Assembly (NCBI RefSeq): GCF_004522215.1 | Contig: NZ_SDLR01000001.1 | Location: 1,054,001-1,118,000 of the forward strand | Direction: 5' to 3' | Origin: Ammoniphilus sp. YIM 78166 | Lineage (GTDB): Bacteria; Bacillota; Bacilli; Aneurinibacillales; RAOX-1 | Length of the DNA: 64,000 bases | Part shown: piece by piece, positions 18,323 to 26,958 of the stretch | Numbering within the stretch: position 1 is the first letter of the stretch | Layout: each line of letters begins with the position of its first letter | Position numbers and translations under genes: made by a program | The notes under the pieces: model-generated | Databases searched by the model: none | Told to the model about the DNA's origin: nothing | What the model saw: only the letters and a program-made list of their open reading frames with translations

Positions 18323-19816
18323 GTGACCTCGACAGGAAGCACTATGTCGCGTCCCCCATACGGAATGCTTTCGATTTTAATGATCGGCGCATTCCTATCG
18401 TTGTTGAATAATACTTTACTTAATATTGCCTTGCCATCGATCATGTCTGAATTGCACGTGGAAGCCTCGACCGTCCAATGGCTGACAACAGGATACATGC
18501 TAGTCAATGGGATCTTGATCCCAACCACGGCTTACTTGATTCAAAAATATTCGGTACGTCAATTGTTTTTATCTGCTATGGGGATTTTTACAATTGGTTC
18601 ATTATTGGCTGCAACTGCTCCTGCTTTTTCGCTCTTGCTCGCGGGTCGCATGACACAAGCCGCTGGTTCTGCCATCATGATGCCTCTGCTCATGAATGTC
18701 ATGCTAGTGAGTTTCCCGATCGATAAGAGAGGGACCGCAATGGGGGTATTTGGGTTAATCATGATGGGGGCCCCGGCCATTGGGCCTACTTTATCGGGAT
18801 GGCTAATCGAACACTATGACTGGCGAATGCTGTTTTATGTTGTAACTCCTGTTGCGGTTGCGGTATTTGCCATCGGAATTTTCCTATTGAAAGATAAGAA
18901 GGGGAAGGTGGATTTACATCTAGATACCGTTTCCGTGGTACTTTCTACCATTGGATTTGGCGGATTGTTATACGGATTTAGCTCAGCAGGAAAAGAGGGT
19001 TGGGCGAGCCCTCAAGTTTACGGAACAATACTCCTCGGAATAGCCGCTATAACTATCTTTATCCTCCGTCAGTCGAAACGAGAGCAGCCGATGCTTAACT
19101 TTGCCATTTTTAAATACCCGATGTACACGCTGTCCATTACGATTTCTATGGTGATCACGATGGCGTTATTCTCAGGGATGGTCTTGATGCCCATCTATGT
19201 CCAAACGATTCGAGGCATTTCGCCTTTGGATGCCGGACTTATGATGATGCCTGGAGCCATTATCATGGCATTAATGTCACCAGTTACAGGGAAGCTGTTT
19301 GATAAGTACGGGGGGCGAACCCTCGCGATTGTTGGATTGTCGCTTTTGACGGTGACTAGCTATTTATTGGCACGTTTGACGTTGGAGACCACCTACACGT
19401 ATCTCGTGGTTCTTTACTCTGTACGGATGCTGGGCATGTCGATGGTCATGATGCCCGTATCCACCAACGGCTTGAACCAGTTGCCTAAGCGCTTTTATCC
19501 CCATGGTACGGCGATGAATAATACCATGCAGCAAGTGTCTGGTGCGATTGGTACCGCCTTGCTGGTAACCGTCATGTCCAATCAGACGAAGACTCACGCG
19601 GCAGAGCTCGTAAGGGCTGGTCAAGGGGGAATGACTGAAGAAGTAATGATAAAGGCCATGCTGGAAGGAATTAATGACGCCTTTTTTGTTTCAGTATTTA
19701 TCGCTGGTCTAGGACTAGTGCTTTCCTTCTTTATCAAACGAGCCAAACCAGCAGAGGATCTGCGAGAGAGAGACACTAACGATGAACAGATGACGCCAAA
19801 AGTAGCGAATAGTTAG
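18323..19816 (+). CDS. MFS transporter, DHA2 (14-TM drug/H+ antiporter) family
   Basis: This is a membrane efflux pump of 497 residues with fourteen predicted helices. Visible family motifs include LLNIALPSIMSELHVEASTVQWLTTGYML (helix 1 and motif D1), LAGRMTQAAGSAIMMPL (motif B with an Arg in helix 4) and a GPTLSGWLIEHYDWRMLF antiporter motif C region. GGGGAGG precedes GTG 18323. It is paired with a divergent TetR regulator, as in many EmrB/QacA-type systems; the exported compound is unknown. Confidence 0.92.
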   Translation: MTSTGSTMSRPPYGMLSILMIGAFLSLLNNTLLNIALPSIMSELHVEASTVQWLTTGYMLVNGILIPTTAYLIQKYSVRQLFLSAMGIFTIGSLLAATAPAFSLLLAGRMTQAAGSAIMMPLLMNVMLVSFPIDKRGTAMGVFGLIMMGAPAIGPTLSGWLIEHYDWRMLFYVVTPVAVAVFAIGIFLLKDKKGKVDLHLDTVSVVLSTIGFGGLLYGFSSAGKEGWASPQVYGTILLGIAAITIFILRQSKREQPMLNFAIFKYPMYTLSITISMVITMALFSGMVLMPIYVQTIRGISPLDAGLMMMPGAIIMALMSPVTGKLFDKYGGRTLAIVGLSLLTVTSYLLARLTLETTYTYLVVLYSVRMLGMSMVMMPVSTNGLNQLPKRFYPHGTAMNNTMQQVSGAIGTALLVTVMSNQTKTHAAELVRAGQGGMTEEVMIKAMLEGINDAFFVSVFIAGLGLVLSFFIKRAKPAEDLRERDTNDEQMTPKVANS

Positions 19817-19826
19817 AAAAGACTAA

Positions 19827-19855
19827 GGGCTTCTTCCGATTATGGAAGAAGCCCA
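19827..19855 (+). terminator. Intrinsic terminator
   Basis: GGGCTTCTTCC-GATTAT-GGAAGAAGCCC followed by ATTTT lies between the efflux gene and the convergent hydrolase fragment. Confidence 0.82.
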
Positions 19856-19867
19856 TTTTGTACGTTC

Positions 19868-20302
19868 CTAGTAGTTCTCCATCAAAAAACCTTTGATATC
19901 GTTGTTAATAAGCTTCAGTTGGCCTTCAGAAGGGAAATGACCCATCTCATAGGTCTTGGCTGAAACCAAAAAGGGGATGATTTCTTTAGCTTTCTGAATA
20001 ACATCTAGTCCATTAAAGAAAATATCCTTACTTCCAGTGACCACCATCGTTGGGGAGCGATAATCAATAAGTTCAGCTTTTTCCGTTAGCTTAGGCATAT
20101 CTTGCTCGAGTTTAACATGGGTAAAGATCTCTCCAATGATATCTCGGTCGATTTCCTTCATGCTATATTGGGACATAGTATTCGCTATTTTTTGAAGGGA
20201 ACGCTTGGAAGTTGTTAGCTTAAACCAGAGTAACGGCAACAGGATTTCTTGAATCATCTTTCGCTTGGACCCTAGCCCCAGGCCGGCAGGACAAACTAAA
20301 AC
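19868..20302 (-). pseudogene. 3' fragment of an alpha/beta hydrolase
   Basis: The readable part starts at about VLVCPAGLGLGSKRKM, the strand and loop that follow the nucleophile elbow in alpha/beta hydrolases. It continues to the C-terminus with SPTMVVTGSKDIFFN (acid strand) and AKTYEMGHFPS (catalytic His region). The whole N-terminal half with the oxyanion hole and the GxSxG serine is missing. Upstream the frame meets a TGA and is replaced by an unrelated HTH-like sequence in another frame. The longest ATG frame, 129 residues from 20257, is unlikely to be a functional enzyme. Confidence 0.7.
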
Positions 20303-20430
20303 AGAGCATGCAATTTTTCAATGCTCTTCTTTCCTCTGGCATACTTGTAAATGGTGGACAAGTCACACCTCATTTCTTGGGAAATCTTGGTCTTCTTGAT
20401 TGTATCAGAAGCTTTAAGTAAATTCGACAC
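20296..20430 (-). pseudogene. HTH-like protein remnant
   Basis: A 44-residue frame overlaps the 5' edge of the hydrolase fragment and ends at TAG 20296-20298. It contains TKISQEMRCDLSTIYKYARGKKS, which reads like a helix-turn-helix with an arginine/lysine wing. There is no ribosome binding site before the only GTG, so it is probably a remnant left at a deletion junction. Confidence 0.35.
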
Positions 20431-20503
20431 CTTCTTCTAGCGTAAGGTTTTAGGCTAGAGTTCGTCTAATGATAAGAGCACCCATAAAAAAGGGGGGAAA
20501 GAG

Positions 20504-20698
20504 ATGTATGAATATAAGTTTGTAGATACTTCATTGGGAGGATTTTTCTCTTCATCGAAACATCGCGAAGCGATTGAGCAGCATGCAAAAGAGGGCTGGC
20601 GCTTAGTCCAAGTTTTACCGACTCACTACAACGGCCATGGAAAACCGACTCAATACGAGATTATTTTCGAGAGGCCTATTACCAATGCGGGTGAGTAG
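20504..20698 (+). CDS. DUF4177-like small protein
   Basis: This is a 64-residue protein with the pattern YEYKFVDTS...REAIEQHAKEGWRLVQVLP...YEIIFERP, which matches the DUF4177 family of small beta-rich proteins. GGGGGGAAAGAG precedes the ATG. Its 3' end overlaps the start of a broken lipoprotein gene. Function unknown. Confidence 0.75.
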   Translation: MYEYKFVDTSLGGFFSSSKHREAIEQHAKEGWRLVQVLPTHYNGHGKPTQYEIIFERPITNAGE

Positions 20699-21353
20699 GA
20701 TCATTGGAACAATTTGTGGACTTTTTTTGCTTTTATCTTTAGTCGGTTGCCAGCCTCAATCCCAAGTAGCAGAGGAACCGGTCACGATAGGTACAATTTT
20801 ACCTGCATCGCTATCTGAGGAAACCAAACGAATCATTACGTTGTTAGGCTTGGATTAAGTAGAAATCTTTGAACTGAAAAAAAATGATCCGTATCCATTT
20901 ACCGTTCACTTATGGGTTGAGGTTTTTGAGGGTGGGGTAAAACAAAAGGACCCGTTAGATATAGGAATGACGAGGTTCAGCTCGGATCAAGAACCAAACC
21001 AGAAAAATCAGTTTCTCTTTTCTTATGACTTCAAAGAAGAGCATGATTCGGGGGAACGGTTTCTTTATCTTACAGCCTCTGTTTTTGATAGCACAGGTAG
21101 TTCGAGCACCGAAGGAAAAATTGTATTACCTGGTAAATCCAGCGGACGTTTAGCCAGTCCCTTGAATTCAGAAAGAATGTTAGGGCTCAACCAACCCGTT
21201 ACCGTTCTTACGGTGATCGAAGACGATGGGAACAGTATGGCCTATAACGAAAGAGAGATACTGGAATATGATGAATCAGGTCAAAAACCTGAGAACATGT
21301 TGCAGTATGACCGTGTCATCCTGTTTAGAGTACAACTCGAATCGGAGACCTAA
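20685..21353 (+). pseudogene. Lipoprotein gene with an internal TAA stop
   Basis: The frame starts at ATG 20685 with a lipoprotein signal (MRVSRIIGTICGLFLLLSLVGC) and runs to an in-frame TAA at 20856-20858. It then stays open in exactly the same frame through VEIFELKKNDPYPFTVHLWV to a TAG-less coding stretch ending at 21353. Both halves have normal codon usage, so this is one gene of about 222 codons interrupted by a single nonsense codon. A sequencing error or recent inactivation are equally possible. No domain family is recognised. Confidence 0.75.
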
Positions 21354-21357
21354 CACC

Positions 21358-21402
21358 TAAAAAAGACACCCATCTTTATTTACGATGTGGTGTCTTTTTT
21401 GT
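21358..21402. terminator. Bidirectional intrinsic terminator
   Basis: AAAAAAGACACC and GGTGTCTTTTTT pair between the convergent lipoprotein and kinase genes. Confidence 0.85.
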
Positions 21403-21403
21403 T

Positions 21404-23602
21404 TTATTCGTTAGAAGCTGGGAGCGTGATTTGAATCCTCGTCCCTACATTTACTTCACTTTCTACATGAATTTGGCCGGAATGACTTTCTATGATTCTT
21501 TTGCTTACCATAAAGCCTAGTCCTGTTCCTTTTTCTTTGGTTGTATAAAAGGGCTGCCCTAATTTGGAGAGCACTTCATTCGAGATTCCACAGCCCTGGT
21601 CAGTAAAGCGAATCAACAACTCCTGATTTGGGTTGGTGTCAATTTCAATCCTGATCTTTCCACCATTAGGCATAGCTTCAATCGAATTTTTGATAAAATT
21701 AATAAATACTTGCTTGATTTGGTTTTCATCGCAGTAAAGGTGGGTTACTCCCGGCTTAAATTCTGTTTCGAACAGAACATCGTTTAGGGTAGCTTGTGAT
21801 TCCAATAGTGCCATCACTTGGCCTAATAATACCTGCACATCTCTTTTTTCATATTTCACCGATTGAGGCTTGGCAAGGATAAGCAATTCACTTAAGATCA
21901 ATTCAATTCGGTCGATTTCAGAAGACATGATCTCGAAATACTGTTGCTTTTCCCGAACTCCTGACCTCATGAGCTGAACGAAGCCCTTAATAGATGTAAT
22001 AGGATTCCTAATCTCGTGGGCTATACCTGCGGCCAATTGGCCGGCGATTGATAGCTTTCCGGTATTTTGCAGGTGCTCTTGTGCAATTTTCCATTCTGTA
22101 ATATCTCTTAATGTAACGGACCAGCCACTCTGCTTTTCATTACCATCCAAAATGGGTGAAGCGGTTAAAACGACATTAATCAATCCCCCATCCTTACGTT
22201 GGAGCATCGTCTCAACACCTGCCACAGACTGACCATTTGCTACTTGGTAACCCAATTGGTAAATTTCTTCAGCAAACTCGGCAGGAATGAAGGGGAGTTG
22301 CTGAAATTCCATGCCAATCATCCCACCTTTTGACCAACCAAGCACTCCCTCGCATGCTTCATTTACTCGATGAACGATGGAATGGTTATCAAAGATTAGG
22401 ATAGGATCTACATTATTATCAATAAACGATTCGAGCTGAGTAGTTTTGGTTTTTAAATCTTGTTCAGCACGCTTTCTCGCCGTGACGTCACGGCAGATCC
22501 CTGTAATCCCGATGATCCTGCCTTTACGATCCCGAAGGGGGGATAGGGTGGCCTCCACATTCAACAATTGACCATCCTTTCGCTGTCGAACAGTTTCAAA
22601 TCCTACTATGGTCTCTCCCTTTTTAATTCGAAGATGAATTTCATGCATGGAATCGATGAGGGAAGGTGGAATCATGGGCAGTTTTTTCCCTTCCACCTCT
22701 TCAGAAGACCAGCCAAACAAGGTTTCAAAAGCCGGATTCACCTCTAAAATGGTATCCGCTGCATCAATCAACCAAATCGCATCTGCGCTATTTTCAATAA
22801 AGGATTGCAACTGCTCCGTTTTTGCTTGAAGCTCCTGTTCAGCACGCTTTCTTGCAGTAACATCACGGCAAACTCCCGTGATGCCTATAATTCTTCCTGC
22901 TCGAGCTCGCAGAGGGGAAAGTGTTGCCTCTACATCCAACATAGAGCCGTCCTTGTGCTGCCGAGTAGTCTCTAGTCCCACCACTGTTTCTCCAGTTTTA
23001 ATTTGCTTGTGGATTGTATCCATAGCATCTTTAAGAGATAGAGGAATAATGGGGAGCTTTTTCCCTTGTACATCTTTAGAGGACCACCCAAATAGTGTTT
23101 CAAAAGCCGGATTCACCTCTATGACGCGATCCTCCGAATCAATAATCCACATGGCATCTGCATTATGCTCAATGAAGGATTGTAATTGCTCCGTTTTTGC
23201 TTTAAGATCCTGTTCGGCTAACATGCTTTCGGTTAAGTCCTTAATTTGCACGATAAAAAATTCGGGCCCTTTTCCTTCGGTCCGTATAATCGAGACCGTA
23301 ACAGAAACATATATAGAAAAGCCATCTTTGTGAATATATCTTTTTTCTATTTGGTAGGTTTTGAGATTTCCTTCAAGGAATTGGTTAAAAACATCAAATC
23401 CCTTATCTAGATCATCAGGGTACGTGATGTCCTGGAATTTCACTCTTAATAGTTCATCTTCCGTGTAACCAAGTAGGTGGCAAAGAGATGCGTTGACCTG
23501 CAACAATCTGCCCTCAAGTGATACAATGGCCATGCCAATAGGAGCATGCTTGAAAGTTTCAGAAAATAATTCTAACTGAGAAGCATCAGGGATATTTGTC
23601 AT
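21404..23602 (-). CDS. Multi-PAS sensor histidine kinase, sporulation-kinase type
   Basis: This is a soluble sensor kinase of 732 residues without membrane segments. Four PAS domains (about residues 8-125, 135-250, 258-375 and 383-500) precede a HisKA domain with the phospho-accepting His in AAGIAHEIRNPITSIKG. The HATPase domain has an N box (FINFIKNSIEAMPNGG), DQGCGIS and GTGLGFMVSKRI. The architecture resembles KinA/KinE of the Spo0 phosphorelay, and there is no response regulator next door, as usual for orphan sporulation kinases. PAS2 and PAS3 are near copies of each other. A GGAGGA site lies close to the ATG. Confidence 0.9.
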   Translation of the reverse strand: MTNIPDASQLELFSETFKHAPIGMAIVSLEGRLLQVNASLCHLLGYTEDELLRVKFQDITYPDDLDKGFDVFNQFLEGNLKTYQIEKRYIHKDGFSIYVSVTVSIIRTEGKGPEFFIVQIKDLTESMLAEQDLKAKTEQLQSFIEHNADAMWIIDSEDRVIEVNPAFETLFGWSSKDVQGKKLPIIPLSLKDAMDTIHKQIKTGETVVGLETTRQHKDGSMLDVEATLSPLRARAGRIIGITGVCRDVTARKRAEQELQAKTEQLQSFIENSADAIWLIDAADTILEVNPAFETLFGWSSEEVEGKKLPMIPPSLIDSMHEIHLRIKKGETIVGFETVRQRKDGQLLNVEATLSPLRDRKGRIIGITGICRDVTARKRAEQDLKTKTTQLESFIDNNVDPILIFDNHSIVHRVNEACEGVLGWSKGGMIGMEFQQLPFIPAEFAEEIYQLGYQVANGQSVAGVETMLQRKDGGLINVVLTASPILDGNEKQSGWSVTLRDITEWKIAQEHLQNTGKLSIAGQLAAGIAHEIRNPITSIKGFVQLMRSGVREKQQYFEIMSSEIDRIELILSELLILAKPQSVKYEKRDVQVLLGQVMALLESQATLNDVLFETEFKPGVTHLYCDENQIKQVFINFIKNSIEAMPNGGKIRIEIDTNPNQELLIRFTDQGCGISNEVLSKLGQPFYTTKEKGTGLGFMVSKRIIESHSGQIHVESEVNVGTRIQITLPASNE

Positions 23603-23740
23603 ACTTCCTCCAATCCATATTCACTATATTAGAAAGTTAGACAACAATTTCAATATCCCTTTATTTATATGCTCAAAAGTTTTTAAATAATATTGAACAG
23701 TTGTATAAATGTGCCATTAAGGGGACTTCATTTATGGTGA

Positions 23741-24452
23741 GTAGGCCCAATTGGATGAATCATAGCGGCCCATTGATTCACTGAAATTGCCCTCCACCCT
23801 AAATGGAGACATCATAGAGGTCCAATGATTCACTGAAATCGGCAGCCACCCAAAACGGGGGAATCATAGCGGCCCAATAATTCACTCAAATCGCCCACAC
23901 CCCCAGATGGAGGCATCACAGCCACCCATTGATTCACTGAAATCGCCCGCCACCCCAATTGGAGGCATCATAGCCACCCATTGATTCACTGAAATCGCCC
24001 GCCACTCCAGATGGAGGCATCATAGCCCCCCAATGATTCACTGAAATCGCCCGCCGCCCCAGATGGAGGCATCATAGCCGCCCATTGATTCACTGAAATC
24101 GGCAGCCACCCCAGATGGAGGCATCATAGCCCCCCAATGATTCACTGAAATCGCCCGCCGCCCTAAATGAGTGAATCAATACCGCCCGATGATACACTCA
24201 AATTGACCACCACTCCAGATGGAGGCATCATAACCGCCCATTGATTCACTGAAATCGCCCGCCACCCTAAATGAGTGAATCAATACCGCCCGATGATACA
24301 CTCAAATTGACCACCACTCCAGATGGAGGCATCATTACCGCCCATTGATTCACTGAAATCGCCCGCACCCCCAGATGGAGGCATCATAGCCACCCATTGA
24401 TTCACTGAAATCGCCCGCCACCCCAATTGGAGACATCATAGCCGCCCAACAT
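23741..24452. repeat. Tandem array of about 13 copies of a 52-bp unit
   Basis: The motif GATTCACTGAAAT (variant GATACACTCAAAT) recurs every 52 bases from about 23774 to 24398, thirteen times. The unit also holds ATGGAGGCATCATAG and a CCGCCCAT block. Two stretches (about 24164-24240 and 24268-24344) are near-identical over 70 bases, showing a 104-bp higher-order period. The first copy has a TGAATCA/TGATTCA inverted repeat at 23756-23780. No frame is open through it because 52 is not a multiple of three. It lies downstream of the NERD gene and upstream of the kinase promoter. Confidence 0.95.
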
Positions 24453-24456
24453 AGTT

Positions 24457-25365
24457 TTACCTGACATAGTAAGAAGATTTACCGCGCCCCACCAATGTAA
24501 AGTTACTTGATAGTATCTCCCAAATAACTCTTTTTGTTTTGATAATCTCACACCATTCATAAATATCGTTCGATGTTATTTTTCGATCTGGAAAGAGCAG
24601 CTTAAATTCCTCTACGCTTCGCAAAACCGCAGGTATATAATTCTCTCTACTTCCACAACTCTTACAAGTTAATGTAGTTTTCCTAAAACTAGTGTGTAAT
24701 TTGTGACACGCCAGACAGCATATCCCTTTCTTAAGTGCGCTAAAATGATATTCAGGTAACCGGGAGTAAGGGGAATCGTTTATGTGAAGCGAATGTAAGT
24801 GTTCTGCAAATTTGGAGTGAATATCGGCAAGTCTTGAAGGAAATCGTTTTATTTTGCATATAAAACGATTGAGCTGTGTGGGGAAGATAAGGGGAAGATT
24901 AGCTGGTGCTTGATAGAGGTGAAATTCAGGGTTGACAAAGATTACGTACGACTCAATGGTGAAGTTGTATCCAAGGTCTTGCTGTAACCGACGAAATAAG
25001 GATTCGTTTCGTTGCAGCTGAAGTAAGGGACTTTTGATTTCGTTTTTTGAATGTGAGAGCCACTTTTCGGATTCGATATAGAAGTCACCCTCGTAATTTT
25101 TTACTTCAAAGAGATAAATCTTGTCCGAGGTGATTAACAAGGAGTCAATCTGAAACTTTGTATTATTATGCTCCAATAATACATCATGCAGTACTAGCCT
25201 AGTGTTTATGAGGGGTTCTAGCCATTCGTCGAATTTCTTTTCACCCATAAAGCCCTTCGAAAGATTAGAATAGTAGTTTTCTTCTTTTACCCCCATATCC
25301 GAACGGACATGCAAAGATCTTAAAATCTTTAATTCGAGTGACTCACTACGAGATTTAACGATCAA
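24457..25365 (-). CDS. NERD domain protein with C-terminal zinc ribbon
   Basis: This is a 302-residue protein. The NERD (nuclease-related) domain is readable around residues 35-150, with FMGEKKFDEWL, FQIDSLLITSDKIYLFEVKNYEGDFYIE and the QLQRNESLFRRL helix; the D...E.K core resembles restriction-endonuclease-like folds. A zinc-ribbon-like CCLACH...CKSCGSRE lies near residues 225-250. AAAGGAGAAATGCGTA precedes a TTG start; the nearby ATG reads into an immediate stop. The role is unknown, possibly nucleic acid processing. Nothing nearby suggests a defence island. Confidence 0.82.
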   Translation of the reverse strand: MIVKSRSESLELKILRSLHVRSDMGVKEENYYSNLSKGFMGEKKFDEWLEPLINTRLVLHDVLLEHNNTKFQIDSLLITSDKIYLFEVKNYEGDFYIESEKWLSHSKNEIKSPLLQLQRNESLFRRLQQDLGYNFTIESYVIFVNPEFHLYQAPANLPLIFPTQLNRFICKIKRFPSRLADIHSKFAEHLHSLHINDSPYSRLPEYHFSALKKGICCLACHKLHTSFRKTTLTCKSCGSRENYIPAVLRSVEEFKLLFPDRKITSNDIYEWCEIIKTKRVIWEILSSNFTLVGRGKSSYYVR

Positions 25366-25530
25366 TACGCATTTCTCCTTTTTTATTTATTCCACTTAAT
25401 GATAGTACCAGCAGGGTTGACTTGTCTACCTTTATCATCAGAAGCTCCTCCCGATTGCTATCCTTTCATCCTTATCGAGAGTTTTTAACTTACGTAAAAT
25501 ATTTTGAATAAAACTATTTTTGTTTTACAA

Positions 25531-25551
25531 GTGTCCACGCTACGTGAACAC
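25531..25551. promoter_or_regulatory. Imperfect palindrome upstream of the dicarboxylate symporter
   Basis: GTGTCCACG-CTA-CGTGAACAC has nine-base arms with one mismatch. It lies in the 368-base gap between the NERD and symporter genes, which otherwise holds only AT-rich DNA. No regulator is assigned. Confidence 0.4.
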
Positions 25552-25597
25552 GTGTTTATAACCTGATTTTAAACTGAGTAATTAGCTGTTAAATATA

Positions 25598-25614
25598 GTC
25601 TCTTATACAGAGAC
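25598..25614. promoter_or_regulatory. Second palindrome upstream of the symporter
   Basis: GTCTCT-TATAC-AGAGAC is a perfect 6-bp inverted repeat with a 5-bp spacer about 120 bases before the start codon. It could be an operator or a short transcript hairpin. Confidence 0.35.
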
Positions 25615-25733
25615 GAATCTTGATTTGTGAAATAAAATACTTTTTATAACATATTTAAAATTCTCTAAAACAAAAAACAAGGCATGCCAGGAGTTACAAT
25701 GGTGAAAAAAAACAAAAAGAGGGGTTTTTGAAT

Positions 25734-26918
25734 ATGAAAATAGGTCTTATCCCCAAGCTGTTGGCGGGTATCATCCTAGGTATGGTGGCCGGACTTTATT
25801 TACCGGATGAAGGGGTCCGAGTATTCATCACGGTAAAAGGGATTATCGGTCAATTTATTGGATTTACAGTTCCTTTAATTATTATATTTTTTATTACAAG
25901 TGGAGTCGCGCAGCTGGGTAACCAATCCGGAAAAACGGTTGGGATGACGGTTGCGGTAGCTTACTTGTCGACCATTTGTGCGGGAACCCTGGCTTACTTC
26001 GCAGCGAGCAATTTAATTCCGGCCCTTGCTTCTAGTGGTGGGAACATCGCAGGGCAAGAAGCAGCTCTTAAGCCTTTTTTCGAATTAAAGATTGATCCCA
26101 TGATGGGTGTCATGACCGCTTTGGTGGCAGCCTTCCTATTCGGAATAGGGTTAAGCAAGGTGAAAAACGAAACCCTTTATCAATTCTTTCAAGGTGGAAA
26201 AGCCATTATCGATTTGGTGATTATTAAAGTGATTATTCCGATCTTGCCTTTTTATATTGCTGCGATTTTTGCAGGAATGGCGAGTGAGGGCCAAGTATTT
26301 GAAACGGTAAAGGTGTTTGGGATCGTGTTGTTATTAGCCGTAGCTCTACATTGGATTTGGCTAGTGGTGTTGTATGGCATATCGGCAGGAGTTGCGGGAA
26401 AATCACCGTTTCGCGCTTTGAGGCACATGCTGCCGGCCTATATGACTGCTATTGGCACGATGTCAAGTGCGGCTACGATTCCGGTCACGCTGAATTCAGT
26501 TAAAAAAGTGGGAGTAAAAGGGGAAGTAGCTAATTTTGTTGTACCACTCTCCGCTACGATTCACTTGTCTGGAAGCACGATCACCCTGTTAACCTGCTCC
26601 ATGGCAGTAATGTTTCTTTCCAACGGATTAGAAATTCCTGGATATTTCCAAGTCCTTCCTTTTATTGCCATGCTCGGCATCATGATGGTGGCGGCCCCAG
26701 GAGTCCCTGGCGGTGCCGTTATGGCTTCCATCGGCTTGCTAGGAACGATGCTTGGTTTTGATGAAGCAGCCATCGGATTGATGATCGCTCTTTATATGGC
26801 ACAAGATAGCTTCGGAACAGCATGTAACGTAACTGGAGATGGAGCGATTGCGATGCTCGTTGAAAAGTGGAGTGGACTGGGCGTCGATTCATCCAAACAA
26901 AATACAATAGCTTCCTAA
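25734..26918 (+). CDS. Dicarboxylate/amino acid:cation symporter (DAACS family)
   Basis: This is a membrane carrier that would import glutamate, aspartate or C4-dicarboxylates with H+ or Na+. It has about 394 residues and eight hydrophobic helices. Family segments seen are FTVPLIIIFFITSGVAQLG near the N-terminus, GTMSSAATIPVTLNSVKKVGV (hairpin-1 serine-rich motif), the ATIHLSGSTITLL region and MAQDSFGTACNVTGDGAIAMLVEK at the C-terminus. ATG 25734 with AGAGGGG ten bases upstream is preferred over TTG 25728. Confidence 0.9.
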   Translation: MKIGLIPKLLAGIILGMVAGLYLPDEGVRVFITVKGIIGQFIGFTVPLIIIFFITSGVAQLGNQSGKTVGMTVAVAYLSTICAGTLAYFAASNLIPALASSGGNIAGQEAALKPFFELKIDPMMGVMTALVAAFLFGIGLSKVKNETLYQFFQGGKAIIDLVIIKVIIPILPFYIAAIFAGMASEGQVFETVKVFGIVLLLAVALHWIWLVVLYGISAGVAGKSPFRALRHMLPAYMTAIGTMSSAATIPVTLNSVKKVGVKGEVANFVVPLSATIHLSGSTITLLTCSMAVMFLSNGLEIPGYFQVLPFIAMLGIMMVAAPGVPGGAVMASIGLLGTMLGFDEAAIGLMIALYMAQDSFGTACNVTGDGAIAMLVEKWSGLGVDSSKQNTIAS

Positions 26919-26925
26919 AAAGTAG

Positions 26926-26958
26926 AGAAGAACCCGATTACCTGATCGGGTTCTTTTG
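26926..26958. terminator. Bidirectional intrinsic terminator
   Basis: AGAACCCGAT-TACCTG-ATCGGGTTCT with a T run lies between the convergent symporter and NlpC/P60 genes; the minus-strand gene's stop is inside it. Confidence 0.85.

Noticed and set aside
20258-20503. Insertion sequence or transposase remnant
   Set aside because: No terminal inverted repeats, target duplication or DDE-like sequence; only an HTH-like fragment and a hydrolase tail.
23741-24452. CRISPR array
   Set aside because: The 52-bp units are contiguous and similar over their whole length, with no unique spacers between short identical repeats, and there are no cas genes.
24457-25365. Defence system built on the NERD protein
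   Set aside because: It is isolated, with no helicase, methylase or other defence gene nearby and no mobile element boundaries.
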